Source: JANPPS01 sp965246835 (GTDB taxonomy: Bacteria; Pseudomonadota; Alphaproteobacteria; Acetobacterales; Acetobacteraceae). From it: a DNA stretch of 64,000 nt. The stretch covers positions 1,116,001-1,180,000 of the forward strand of contig CBDFFQ010000001.1 in NCBI GenBank assembly GCA_965246835.1, read 5' to 3'. This document shows, in pieces, positions 33,238-42,008 of this stretch (its first letter is position 1; every line of letters begins with the position of its first letter). Below the pieces are notes generated by a model. The model did no database searches and was not told the DNA's origin. It saw nothing but the letters and a program-made list of their open reading frames with translations. Made by a program: the position numbers and the translations under genes.

Positions 33238-33600
33238 TTACAGCTTCGGCGCCGTCAACGACGGGACCGAGGGGGCGCTCACGCTCGGCACGGCCGGGCG
33301 GGCCAGCGTGGGCGTGGAGGACAGGCTGGGCGCCGTGGTCGTGGCGGTCGCGGGCTTGACGGCGGTCGTGGTGGAGCCGGTCACGGCAGGGGTCTGCGTC
33401 ACGCCGGCCGTGGTGGCGGCCGGGGTCTGCACGGCCGGCGCCTGGGTGGCCGGAGCCTGGGCCGCGACGTTGTGGACCCGCGGCTTGATCACGCGATGCC
33501 GGGCCGGGCTGGCGCGATGGGCCGAGAGCGGCTGCGCGAACGCCGGCAGCGCGACCGTGCCGAGGAGGACAGTGGCGAGCATCAGGCGAGTGATGGTCAT
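33238..33600 (-). CDS. Secreted Ala/Thr/Pro-rich low-complexity protein
   Basis: Protein of 120 residues. Residues 1-22 are a signal peptide (ITRLMLATVLLGTVALPAFA). The rest is dominated by short repeats such as QAPATQAPAVQTPA, TTAPSLSSTP and VPSVSAPSVPSL, probably extended and unstructured. The start at 33600 gives the signal its proper basic start; an earlier ATG at 33735 is less plausible because the terminator hairpin of the upstream gene lies there. Function is unknown; a cell-wall or spacer protein is possible. Confidence 0.65.
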   Translation of the reverse strand: MTITRLMLATVLLGTVALPAFAQPLSAHRASPARHRVIKPRVHNVAAQAPATQAPAVQTPAATTAGVTQTPAVTGSTTTAVKPATATTTAPSLSSTPTLARPAVPSVSAPSVPSLTAPKL

Positions 33601-33715
33601 TTGGGGGTGTGGTCCTCGATCTGCCGGCGTCATTGCCGACAACGGGAATAAAGTGCCTCGGAAAGGCGGATCGGGGGCAAGATCATGTCCGAGACAAGGC
33701 ATTTTCATCCGCGCA

Positions 33716-33755
33716 TGAAAAAGGCCCGGCCCCATCGTCGGATGGGAGCCGGGCC
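33716..33755 (-). terminator. Rho-independent terminator of the MFS gene
   Basis: Read on the minus strand, GGCCCGGC and GCCGGGCC arms (with an inner CCCATC/GATGGG stem and a one-base bulge) enclose a four-base loop and are followed by TTTTTC. It starts 17 bases after the MFS stop. It is the best intrinsic terminator in the window. Confidence 0.8.
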
Positions 33756-33772
33756 CGTCTCAACGCGCCGCG

Positions 33773-35500
33773 TCAGACCTTATGGAAGGTGTGGTCCTCG
33801 GCGAAGATGTCCCGGTCCTTGGTCTCCGGGATGAACAGCGCGCCCACCACCACGGTGATGGCCGCGATCACGATCGGGTACCACAGGCCGTAGTAGATAT
33901 CCCCCGTGGCCGCGATCATGGCGAAGGTCGTGGCCGGCAGGAGGCCGCCGAACCAGCCATTGCCGATATGGTAGGGCAACGACATCGAGGTGTAGCGGAT
34001 CCGGGTCGGGAACAGCTCCACCAGCGCCGCGGCGATCGGGCCGTAGACCATGGTGACGTAGATCACGAGGACCGTCAGCAGCCCGATGATCGTCATCACC
34101 TGCGGGCGGAAGATGTCGAACGGGCCGCTCAGCTTGACCACGGACGGGTTGGCCGCCGGGGGGTAGCCGGCCCCGGTCAGCGCCGTGCCCATGTCCTTCA
34201 CGAACGCAGCCCGCGCCGCGGCGGACCCCGCACCGGCCTTCGCCGGGTCGAACGAGGTCACGGTCGAGCTGCCGACCTTGACTGTCGCCAAGGCCCCGGC
34301 CGGCGCGCCCTCGCTCTTATACGGGACCGACAACTGGGCCAGCACCTGCTTTGCCACGTCGCACGACGATTTCGGCACGGGCGGGCTCACCGGGTTGAAC
34401 AGGAAGTGGCAGTCCGCCGGGTCGGACGTGACGGTCACCGCGATGTTCTGCTGTGCGGCATAGAGCGCCGGGTTGGCCTCCGCCGTGAGCCGCGCGAAGA
34501 TCGGGAAGTAGGTCAGCGCCGCCAGCGCGCAGCCGGCCAGGATGATCGGCTTGCGGCCGATCTTGTCCGACAGCCAGCCGAACAGCACGAACCCGCCGGT
34601 GCCGAGCAGCAACGACCAGGCGATCAGCAGGTTGGCGGACGGCCCGTCCACCTTCAGGATCGTGCCGATGAAGAACAGGGCGTAGAACTGGCCGGTGTAC
34701 CACACCACCGCCTGCCCCATCGTCAGGCCGAACAGCGCCAGAATCGCCCATTTCGCGTTCTTCCACTGGCCGAACGCCTCCGTCAGCGGCGCCTTGGAGC
34801 CGGTGCCCTCATCTTTCATCTTCTGGAAGGCCGGGCTCTCGTTCAGCTGCAACCGGATCCAGAGCGATATGCCGAGCAGCACTGCGGACAGCAGGAACGG
34901 GATGCGCCAGCCCCAATCGAGGAACGCGGGCTCCCCCATCGCCTGACGGGTGAACAGGATCACGAGCAACGAGAGGAACAGGCCGAGCGTGGCCGTGGTC
35001 TGAATCCAGCTCGTGTAGAACCCGCGCCGCCCCCGGGGCGCGTGTTCCGCCACATAGGTGGCGGCGCCGCCGTACTCGCCGCCCAGCGCCAAGCCCTGCA
35101 GCATGCGCAGGACGATGAGCGCGACCGGCGCCGCGATGCCGATCTGATCCGAGGTCGGCAGGCAGCCGACGATGACGGTGCTGAGGCCCATGATCAGGAT
35201 CGTGACGAGGAAGGTGTATTTCCGCCCGACCAGGTCGCCGATGCGCCCGAATACCAGCGCCCCGAACGGCCGCACCAGGAACCCGGCCGCGAACGCCAGC
35301 AGCGCGAAGATGTTGCGCGTGGCTTCGTCATACTGGCTGAAGAACTTCGCGCCGATGATCGCCGCGAGCGATCCGTACAAGTAAAAATCGTACCATTCGA
35401 ACACAGTGCCGAGCGAGCTGGCCAGGATGACCTTGCGCTCCTCCGGACTCATCGCGCGGGTGGCGGACTCGCCGGCCGGGGCCGTTGCGGACAGGCTCAT
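33773..35500 (-). CDS. MFS metabolite:H+ symporter (MHS family) with large periplasmic loop
   Basis: Transporter of 575 residues, twelve helices. The MHS group is marked by SSLGTVFEWYDFYLYGSLAA, GRIGDLVGRKYTFL, LGGEYGGAATYVAEHAPRGRR and the ending IPETKDRDIF. It likely imports an organic acid. An unusual loop of about 120 residues (340-460) between helices nine and ten, with two cysteines (DCHFLFNPV and KSSCDVAK), should face the periplasm. The start at 35500 is chosen because it begins the conserved part. It is divergent from prpE, hinting at propionate or a related acid as substrate. Confidence 0.9.
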   Translation of the reverse strand: MSLSATAPAGESATRAMSPEERKVILASSLGTVFEWYDFYLYGSLAAIIGAKFFSQYDEATRNIFALLAFAAGFLVRPFGALVFGRIGDLVGRKYTFLVTILIMGLSTVIVGCLPTSDQIGIAAPVALIVLRMLQGLALGGEYGGAATYVAEHAPRGRRGFYTSWIQTTATLGLFLSLLVILFTRQAMGEPAFLDWGWRIPFLLSAVLLGISLWIRLQLNESPAFQKMKDEGTGSKAPLTEAFGQWKNAKWAILALFGLTMGQAVVWYTGQFYALFFIGTILKVDGPSANLLIAWSLLLGTGGFVLFGWLSDKIGRKPIILAGCALAALTYFPIFARLTAEANPALYAAQQNIAVTVTSDPADCHFLFNPVSPPVPKSSCDVAKQVLAQLSVPYKSEGAPAGALATVKVGSSTVTSFDPAKAGAGSAAARAAFVKDMGTALTGAGYPPAANPSVVKLSGPFDIFRPQVMTIIGLLTVLVIYVTMVYGPIAAALVELFPTRIRYTSMSLPYHIGNGWFGGLLPATTFAMIAATGDIYYGLWYPIVIAAITVVVGALFIPETKDRDIFAEDHTFHKV

Positions 35501-35656
35501 GGACTCTTCCCTCCTGGACGGCAGTTTCGCCGTCGATTGCGTGCAACCGGACGCATCCTTCCCGAATCCGGGCGGCGGCAGTCCCTTTGACTCCGCACGT
35601 TTTACTTTCGTTGCCACAGTTTGCAAGATCGCATCATCTCTGTGAGACCTCCGTGA

Positions 35657-37555
35657 ATGAAAATGTCCGAAAACCGGCCCGAATATGCAGCCGCCTATGG
35701 CCAATGGGCCGCCGGGCCCGAGGCGTGGTGGGCTGGACAGACCACCGCGATCGAGTGGGTCACGCCGCCCGGCTGCGTATTCGACCCCGATCTCGGCGCC
35801 TTCGGCCAATGGTTTCCGGGCGCCCGGCTCAACATGGCCCATAACTGCCTGGACCGGCACGTGGCGGCCGGGCGCGGTGGGCAGGTCGCACTGATCTGGG
35901 ACAGCCCGATGGCATCGGCGCAGCAGCGCCTGACGTATGCCGAGCTCACCGACCGGACTGCCCGCGTGGCCGGCGCCCTCGCGGCCCTCGGCGTCACCCG
36001 GGGCGACCGCGTCATCATCTACATGCCGATGGTGCCGGAGGCCGTAATCGCCATGCTGGCCTGCGCGCGGCTGGGCGCCATCCACTCCGTCGTGTTCGGA
36101 GGGTTCGCGGCCGCCGAGCTCGCGAAGCGGATCGAGGATGCGGCGCCGCGCGTGGTGATCGCCGCGTCCTGCGGGCTCGAGCCCGGGCGCATCGTGGCCT
36201 ACAAGCCGTTGCTGGACGCGGCGATCGCCATGAGCGCGCACAAGCCCGTGGCCTGCCTGATCCTGCAACGGACGCAGCTTGAAGCCGCGATGATGCCGGG
36301 CCGCGACCATGATTTCGTGCAGACCGAGGCCGCGGCCGTGCCGCACGCGCCCGTGCCGGTGCTGACGACGGACCCGCTCTATATCCTGTATACCTCCGGC
36401 ACCACGGGCCGGCCCAAGGGCTTGGTGCGGGACACCGGCGGCTATGCCGTGGCGCTGCAGGCGTCGATGGGCCTGATCTACGGCGTGGGCCCCGGTGACG
36501 TGTTCTGGACCGCGAGCGACGTGGGGTGGGTCGTGGGGCATAGCTACATCGTCTATGCGCCGCTGCTCGCCGGCTGCACGACTGTCCTCTATGAGGGCAA
36601 GCCGGTCGGGACGCCGGATGCCGGGGCGTTCTGGCGGGTGTGCGCGGAGCATAAGGTCCGTGTGCTGTTCACCGCGCCCACCGCCTTGCGCGCCATGAAG
36701 CAGCAGGACCCCCACGGCGACCTCATGGCCCGGCACGATCTCACCGCGCTCGACGCCCTGTTTCTCGCCGGCGAACGCTGCGATCCCCCCACCGCGACCT
36801 GGATCGGCGCCTTGCTGGGCAAGCCGGTGATCGACCATTGGTGGCAGACCGAGACCGGATGGCCCATTACCTCAGGCTTCCGCGCCTATGCCCCCTTCCC
36901 CTGGAAGCCCGGTTCCGGCGGCCGCGCCTGCCCGGGGCACGATGTGCAGGCGCTGGATGACGAGGGGCGGGTGCTGCCGCCGGGGGAGAGCGGTAATTTG
37001 TGCCTGCGCCTCCCGTTGCCGCCGGGTTGCGCGCCCACCTTGTGGTCCGGCGTCGACGCGTACCGCCAGGCCTATCTGGCCGATTTCCCGGGCTGGTATC
37101 GCAGCGGGGATGCCGGGATGGTCGATGCGGATGGCGATGTGTGGGTGATGGGGCGCACGGACGACGTGATCAACGTCGCCGGGCACCGGCTCAGCACCGG
37201 CGCCATGGAGGAGGTCCTGGCCAGCCACCCGGACGTCGCGGAATGCGCCGTGGTCGGCATGGCGGACGCGCTGAAGGGGCAGGCGCCCCTGGGCCTCGTG
37301 GTGCTGAAGGCCGGGGCCGGCCGCGATGCCGAGGAGGTCGCGCGCGAGCTGGTGGCGCTGGTGCGGCAGCAGATCGGGCCGGTCGCGGCGTTCAAGGAGG
37401 CGCGCGTGGTGCTGCGCCTGCCGAAGACGCGGTCCGGCAAGATCCTGCGCGGCGCCATCCGCAAGCTGGCCGACGGCATCGACGCCCCGGCGCCCCCCAC
37501 CATCGACGACCCCGCCATCCTGGACGAGATCCGGGACGCGATCAGACGTATTTGA
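35657..37555 (+). CDS. prpE: Propionyl-CoA synthetase (acyl-CoA synthetase)
   Basis: AMP-forming ligase of 632 residues activating propionate (possibly also acetate). Seen are YILYTSGTTGRPKGLVRDTG (the LVRDTGG ending is typical of PrpE rather than Acs), WWQTETGWPI, SGDAGMVDADGDVWVMGRTD and the acetylatable Lys in KTRSGKILRG. It is divergent from the MHS transporter, whose joint use would be uptake and activation of a short-chain acid. The rest of the methylcitrate or methylmalonyl pathway is not in the window. Its 3' end overlaps yqaA by 14 bases. Confidence 0.92.
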   Translation: MKMSENRPEYAAAYGQWAAGPEAWWAGQTTAIEWVTPPGCVFDPDLGAFGQWFPGARLNMAHNCLDRHVAAGRGGQVALIWDSPMASAQQRLTYAELTDRTARVAGALAALGVTRGDRVIIYMPMVPEAVIAMLACARLGAIHSVVFGGFAAAELAKRIEDAAPRVVIAASCGLEPGRIVAYKPLLDAAIAMSAHKPVACLILQRTQLEAAMMPGRDHDFVQTEAAAVPHAPVPVLTTDPLYILYTSGTTGRPKGLVRDTGGYAVALQASMGLIYGVGPGDVFWTASDVGWVVGHSYIVYAPLLAGCTTVLYEGKPVGTPDAGAFWRVCAEHKVRVLFTAPTALRAMKQQDPHGDLMARHDLTALDALFLAGERCDPPTATWIGALLGKPVIDHWWQTETGWPITSGFRAYAPFPWKPGSGGRACPGHDVQALDDEGRVLPPGESGNLCLRLPLPPGCAPTLWSGVDAYRQAYLADFPGWYRSGDAGMVDADGDVWVMGRTDDVINVAGHRLSTGAMEEVLASHPDVAECAVVGMADALKGQAPLGLVVLKAGAGRDAEEVARELVALVRQQIGPVAAFKEARVVLRLPKTRSGKILRGAIRKLADGIDAPAPPTIDDPAILDEIRDAIRRI

Positions 37556-38120
37556 GCGCGATCACGCCGATCACGATGATGACCAGGCTCACGGTCGTTA
37601 CCAGCGTGAGCCGCCGCTCGATGAAGTCCCGCATCGGCTCGCCGAAGCGCTGGATCAGCGCGGCGAGGACGAAGAACCGCACGCCGCGCGTCACGGTGCT
37701 GGCGAAGATGAACTGCCACAGGCTGAAATGCGCCATGCCGGAGGCGATGGTCACGATCTTGTAGGGAATCGGCGTCAATCCCTTGATCAGGATGACCCAC
37801 AGCCCGTACTCGTTGAAGCGCTCGACGAAGGCGTTCGCTGCGTCTTCATAGTGGTAGAACCGGATCAGCGGCCCGGCCACGGCGTCATACAGGGCATAGC
37901 CGATCCAATACCCGAACACCCCGCCCGCCACGCTCGCGACGGTGCAGATCGCGGCGAAGCGGTAGGCCTGGCGCGGCTTGGCCAGGCACATCGGCAGCAG
38001 CAGCGCATCGGGCGGCCCCGGGAAGAAGCTGCTTTCGGCGAAGCTGATCACCGCGAGCCAGAGCGGCGCCCGCTTGCTGGCAGACAGGGCCAGGAGCCAG
38101 TCATAGAGGCGGCGCAGCAT
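37542..38120 (-). CDS. DedA-like YqaA family membrane protein
   Basis: Membrane protein of 192 residues with the SNARE-associated/DedA (VTT) fold. Motifs are AVISFAESSFFPGPPDALLL, GGVFGYWIGYALYD and LIKGLTPIPYKIVTIASGMA, the usual re-entrant region with PxP. DedA-family proteins move lipids or maintain proton motive force; the substrate of YqaA is unknown. The start at 38120 (MLRRLYDWLLALS) is the common start of the family, though the frame opens earlier. Confidence 0.9.
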   Translation of the reverse strand: MLRRLYDWLLALSASKRAPLWLAVISFAESSFFPGPPDALLLPMCLAKPRQAYRFAAICTVASVAGGVFGYWIGYALYDAVAGPLIRFYHYEDAANAFVERFNEYGLWVILIKGLTPIPYKIVTIASGMAHFSLWQFIFASTVTRGVRFFVLAALIQRFGEPMRDFIERRLTLVTTVSLVIIVIGVIALKYV

Positions 38121-38241
38121 TCGACGGGGCTCCTTCGGGTCGCTGCCCATGCCATGCGCGCGGCTCGCCTGCAATCTGGCCTGGCTTCCGCCGGGCTGCT
38201 TGGCCCCCTATGCTGCCGTCCGCCAACCAAGGGGTCCCTCG

Positions 38242-38691
38242 ATGCGCCGCACCTTCCTTTGCCTCCTCGCTGCCCTGTGCGTGCCGGTCCCGGCGGCCTC
38301 ACCGGCACAGGCGCAGGGCGCGCCGCCGCATGCCTGGCTGTTCGGCACCTGGTCCGGTGGCATCTTCCCGGTGCCGGCGAACATGCCGCCCCAGGCCTGC
38401 CTGTCGCAGCCGGTGGTGGTGTTCACGCAAGACCTGGTGCTGCGCGCGACGCTCACGGAGCAGACCCTGGTGCAGCGTGTGATCGAATCGGCCCGCGCGG
38501 CGCCGGGCGGGACGGAGTTCCGGTTCGCCGCGACCGGGGCGGCGCCCTCGACGGCTCTTTCGCCCTCGCGCGGCGGGTTCGGGTGCGAGGCGCCGGACGT
38601 GCTGCACGTGCAGCGCCGGGGCGAGAACGAGATCAGTTTCCCGGGATGCGCCGATTTCCCGAACCCGCTTGTGCGGTGCCACACTCGTTGA
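38242..38691 (+). CDS. Secreted hypothetical protein
   Basis: Protein of 149 residues with a signal peptide at 1-24 (FLCLLAALCVPVPAASPAQA). The mature part begins GAPPHAWLFGTWSGGIFPVP and has four cysteines (PQACLSQP, GFGCEAP, FPGCADF, VRCHTR), suggesting two disulfides. It resembles short periplasmic lipocalin-type or unknown Acetobacteraceae proteins by impression only. The start at 38242 is chosen for the signal peptide. Confidence 0.7.
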   Translation: MRRTFLCLLAALCVPVPAASPAQAQGAPPHAWLFGTWSGGIFPVPANMPPQACLSQPVVVFTQDLVLRATLTEQTLVQRVIESARAAPGGTEFRFAATGAAPSTALSPSRGGFGCEAPDVLHVQRRGENEISFPGCADFPNPLVRCHTR

Positions 38692-38765
38692 GGTGGTCGA
38701 GGCACAAAGGCGTGAACGGTCGGGCCCGGTCCTGTTAACGAAATATTAGGCTCTCTTGGCATAAC

Positions 38766-38795
38766 TTGACACATGCCGGCGGCGTTACTGCTCCA
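38766..38795 (+). promoter_or_regulatory. Possible sigma-70 promoter upstream of 38807 gene
   Basis: A perfect TTGACA at 38766-38771 precedes GTTAC and CATACT elements in the AT-richer stretch before the 38807 start. Spacing to either weak -10 candidate is imperfect, so this is tentative. Confidence 0.3.
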
Positions 38796-38806
38796 TACTG
38801 GCGATC

Positions 38807-39184
38807 ATGGAACAGGTACCGCCGCCGGCTGTTACGGGACCTGGGGAGAACAAGAGCATGCCACAGACAACTCTGCTGACCCCGGGAACGGATGCGACAG
38901 ACCAGCCGGCGGACGCTGCCGTGCCGGCAACCCCATCCATCGCACCTGTATCCACCACACCGGCGCCGGACGTTGCTGTATCTGACCGCCGGCGCCCTGG
39001 CCGTTCCTCGGTGCATCCGGTACTCGTCCCGTTGCTCCGGCAGCCCGGCAGTGTGGCGGACCAGTCGGATGCCGTCGAGGAATGGGAAGACCGGGCGCCC
39101 GGTCGGGGACTCGTCATCGGGGTGTCGATCTCGATCCTGTTCTGGGCCATCGGCCTCGTCGCGCTGTTTTTCGCCTTGTCCTGA
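38807..39184 (+). CDS. Hypothetical tail-anchored membrane protein
   Basis: Protein of 125 residues. Residues 1-100 are low complexity, rich in Pro, Thr, Ala (TDQPADAAVPATPSIAPVST) with a basic patch DRRRPGRSS. A single helix at about 101-123 (LVIGVSISILFWAIGLVALF) ends the chain, giving a C-tail anchor. ATG 38807 or ATG 38858 could start it; the earlier is taken. It is convergent with the histidine kinase gene, seven bases apart. Confidence 0.6.
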   Translation: MEQVPPPAVTGPGENKSMPQTTLLTPGTDATDQPADAAVPATPSIAPVSTTPAPDVAVSDRRRPGRSSVHPVLVPLLRQPGSVADQSDAVEEWEDRAPGRGLVIGVSISILFWAIGLVALFFALS

Positions 39185-39191
39185 CGGCACG

Positions 39192-40520
39192 CTAGGCCGG
39201 TAGGATCACCGTCGCACGCACGCCTCCCTCGCGACGGTTCGCCAAACTGACGTCCCCGCCATGCGCTCGCAGAATGTTGCGGGTGATCGGCAGGCCAAGC
39301 CCGGTGCCGCCGGTCTCGCGGTTGCGGCTCCCCTCTAAGCGGTAGAACGGCTCGAACACCCGTTCCAGCTCCGGCGCCGGTATGCCGGGGCCGCTATCCT
39401 CGACATCGACCTTGATCAGACCGGCGGAGGCGGGGTGCAGCACCATCTGCGCACCGCCCCCATATGACAGCGCGTTGCCGACCAGGTTGGAGAATGCACG
39501 CTTCAACGCCACCGGCCGGCCCTGCACGCGCAGCTGCTCCGGCCCGACATAGCCGATCTGCGCCGCCGCCGCCGGCCAGGCGTCGCTCGCATCGTCCAGC
39601 ACCGTGCGCAGCAGTGCCGGGAGGTCCAGCGGGACGGCGGGCTCGCTGCCCGCGATATCGCGCCCGAACGCCAGCGTGGCCGACACCATCGCTTCGAGCT
39701 CATCGAGATCGGCCAGCATCTTCCGCCGTTGCTCGTCATCCTCCATCCACTCGGCTCGCAGCTTCAGCCGGGTTATCGGGGTCCGCAGGTCATGCCCGAT
39801 CGCCGTGAGCAGAAAGGTCCGGTCCGACACGAACCGCCGGATGCGCCCGGCCATGGTGTTGAACGCTGCCGCGGCGGTTGCGACCTCGGTCGGACCGTCC
39901 TCCGGCAGGGCGGGGGCGTTCACATCTCGCCCCAGCCGCTCCGCCGCCGCCGCCAGCAGCCGCACCGGCGCGGTCAATCGACGGACGGCCCATAAGGTGA
40001 GGATCGAGGCCGCCGCGCTCATCGCCAGAAACGCCGCCAGGAAGTGCCAGGAATGCCACGGCCGTGGCGGCCGCAGCTCCGCCCGCACCACCAGCCATCG
40101 ATCGTCCGGCAAGTGGGTGGACAGCACCACCTGCCCGGCGCTCTCGTTGCCGCGGATCATCGTCTCCCGCGGGCGGACCGCCACGGGCAAGTTGCCGAAG
40201 CGCAGATAGGCCCGGATCGCCTCCTGCAGCTCCGGCGGCGCCGCCGGCAGCTCGTCCCGCACCGGTTGCGCCTGCACGGCGGCTGAAAGGCCGGCGCCTG
40301 CATCCATGTCCCGCACCGTGGCGGCCCAGGCCTCTGGCGGCGGCACCACCATGGCGCGATAGATGCCGGACACACGGACCCCGACATCCCGCGCCGCCGC
40401 CAACCGCAGCAGCTCCATCCGGTCCAGCGCATGGATCGTGAGCCCGGCGGCCTGCACCACCGCCAGCCCCAGCAACAGCACAACCGCGGTCCGCGCCGCG
40501 AGGCTTTGCGGCCATGTCAT
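39192..40520 (-). CDS. EnvZ-type sensor histidine kinase
   Basis: Kinase of 442 residues. Helix 1 is at 10-30, a periplasmic sensor at about 31-155 and helix 2 at 160-180, followed by HAMP. The H-box is LTAIGHDLRTPITRLK with His243, and an EnvZ-like HATPase follows: FSNLVGNALSYGG (N box), VDVEDSGPGIP (G1), GGTGLGLPITRNILRAHGG (G2). The start at 40520 overlaps the response-regulator stop (ATGA), so the pair is co-translated. The sensed signal is unknown; the periplasmic domain has no recognised motif. Confidence 0.93.
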   Translation of the reverse strand: MTWPQSLAARTAVVLLLGLAVVQAAGLTIHALDRMELLRLAAARDVGVRVSGIYRAMVVPPPEAWAATVRDMDAGAGLSAAVQAQPVRDELPAAPPELQEAIRAYLRFGNLPVAVRPRETMIRGNESAGQVVLSTHLPDDRWLVVRAELRPPRPWHSWHFLAAFLAMSAAASILTLWAVRRLTAPVRLLAAAAERLGRDVNAPALPEDGPTEVATAAAAFNTMAGRIRRFVSDRTFLLTAIGHDLRTPITRLKLRAEWMEDDEQRRKMLADLDELEAMVSATLAFGRDIAGSEPAVPLDLPALLRTVLDDASDAWPAAAAQIGYVGPEQLRVQGRPVALKRAFSNLVGNALSYGGGAQMVLHPASAGLIKVDVEDSGPGIPAPELERVFEPFYRLEGSRNRETGGTGLGLPITRNILRAHGGDVSLANRREGGVRATVILPA

Positions 40521-41233
40521 GCCCGCACCACTTCCGCCGCGAGCACGTAACCCCCGCCCCGCACGGTCTTGATCAGCTGCGGCGCCCGCCCGTCGCCCTC
40601 CAGCTTGCGGCGCAGCCGGCTGATGGCCACGTCGATCGCGCGGTCCACCGGTCCGGCCTGCCGTCCGCGCAACAGGTCCAGCAGCATGTCGCGCGTCAGC
40701 ACCTGGTTCGCCCGTTCCGCCAGGGCCACCAGCATGTCGAACTCGCCCCCGGTCAGCGGCACCTCTACCGCTTCCGCATTGAGCAGCCGCCGCCTGATGG
40801 GATCGAGCGTCCAACCGTTGAAATGCATCGGCTGCGGCGCCGCTTGCTGCCGGGCCGCCCGCTCGCTGGTGCGGCGCAGCACGGCGCGGATGCGGGCCAG
40901 CAGCTCGCGCGGGTTGAACGGCTTCGGCAGATAATCATCGGCGCCGAGCTCCAGCCCGATGATGCGGTCCGCCTCCTCGCCCATGGCGGTCAGCATGACG
41001 ATCGGCACCTCCGACAGGCCGCGCAGCCACCGTGCCAGTTCGAGCCCGCCTTCACCGGGCAGCATCAGGTCCAGGATCACCAGCTGGTAGTGCCCGGCCG
41101 GCCAGGCCCGCCGCAGCTCCCGCCCATCCCGCACCGCCGTGACCCGCAGGCCCTGCCGCTCCAGGAAGCGGGTCAGCAGGTCCCGGGTCTCACGGTCATC
41201 ATCGACGATAAGCAGATGCGGTGATGTCTCCAT
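40517..41233 (-). CDS. OmpR-family response regulator
   Basis: Regulator of 238 residues. The receiver domain has the acidic pocket DDD at 11-13, the phosphoacceptor Asp55 in LVILDLMLPGEG, the Thr in MLTAMGE and Lys104 in YLPKPFNPREL. The winged-helix effector follows with LTGGEFDMLVALAERANQVL and AIDVAISRLRRKLEGDGRAP. It is the partner of the downstream kinase. The closest functional type is OmpR/RstA; targets are not evident. It is divergent from the glycosylase gene at 41305. Confidence 0.94.
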   Translation of the reverse strand: METSPHLLIVDDDRETRDLLTRFLERQGLRVTAVRDGRELRRAWPAGHYQLVILDLMLPGEGGLELARWLRGLSEVPIVMLTAMGEEADRIIGLELGADDYLPKPFNPRELLARIRAVLRRTSERAARQQAAPQPMHFNGWTLDPIRRRLLNAEAVEVPLTGGEFDMLVALAERANQVLTRDMLLDLLRGRQAGPVDRAIDVAISRLRRKLEGDGRAPQLIKTVRGGGYVLAAEVVRA

Positions 41234-41304
41234 CTCTCTACCTACGCCAGCCCGGGCCCCCGCGTCAGGCGGGCATGGCCCCGCGTTGCACTTTGTTGCA
41301 CGCC

Positions 41305-41979
41305 ATGCTGACCCTCCCCGGCATGAGCTTCCCCCACCCGCCACCGGCCATGCGCGCCGCCATCGACGCCCTGGTGCAGCGCGATCCGCGGTTTGCAGGG
41401 ATCGAGGCGGCGGCCGGCCCCCTGCCTTGGCGCACGCGGCCGCAGGGTTTTCCTGGATTGCTGCAAGCGATCGTCGCTCAGGTCGTGAGCAACGCCGCCG
41501 CGTCCGCCATCTGGTCCCGGTTGCACGTCTTACCCGGCGCCCTCGATCCCGCCGGTCTCCTCGCCCTGCCACCCGACACGCTGCGGGGCGCTGGCCTGTC
41601 CGGCCCGAAGGTCGCGCATGCCCGCAGCCTGGCCAGCGCGTTTGCGGAGGGCCGCCTGTCTGCCCCGGCCCTCGCCGCCATGCCCGATGACGCCGCCCTG
41701 GCTGCGCTTACCGCAGTCAGCGGCCTCGGTCCCTGGACGGCCGAGGTCTATCTCCTGTTCGCCCTGGAGCGGCAGGACGTGTTCCCGGCCGGTGACGTCG
41801 CGATCGCCGGCGCCGCGCAGGACCTGCTCGGCCTCCCCGCCCGGCCTGACCCGCGCGCGCTGCGCGCCCTGGCGGAAGCCTGGCGCCCGTCCCGCGCGCT
41901 GGCGGCCCGCCTGCTCTGGCATCATTGGCGGCATCGGACCGGCCGGCCCAGCATGGACGATGCGCCCGCCGCTCTCTAA
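41305..41979 (+). CDS. AlkA-like DNA-3-methyladenine glycosylase
   Basis: HhH-GPD superfamily glycosylase of 224 residues for removal of alkylated bases. The hairpin-helix region reads LTAVSGLGPWTAEVYLLFAL, and the catalytic Asp is in DVFPAGDVAIAGAAQDL. It lacks the N-terminal TBP-like domain of E. coli AlkA, fitting the short AlkA/AfAlkA type. ATG 41305 is taken; ATG 41323 is possible. It is 71 bases from the divergent response regulator. Role is inferred from family. Confidence 0.88.
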   Translation: MLTLPGMSFPHPPPAMRAAIDALVQRDPRFAGIEAAAGPLPWRTRPQGFPGLLQAIVAQVVSNAAASAIWSRLHVLPGALDPAGLLALPPDTLRGAGLSGPKVAHARSLASAFAEGRLSAPALAAMPDDAALAALTAVSGLGPWTAEVYLLFALERQDVFPAGDVAIAGAAQDLLGLPARPDPRALRALAEAWRPSRALAARLLWHHWRHRTGRPSMDDAPAAL

Positions 41980-42008
41980 GGAAACGCACCACCCGACAAA
42001 GGCGCCCG

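Noticed and set aside
33601..33735. Earlier ATG at 33735 for the secreted low-complexity protein
   Set aside because: It would place the MFS terminator hairpin inside the gene and bury the signal peptide; the 33600 start is better.
35600..35656. TTTGCAAG near 35620 upstream of prpE, like the TTTGCAAA boxes of short-chain acyl-CoA regulators
   Set aside because: Only one imperfect half-site is visible; the required spaced pair was not found.
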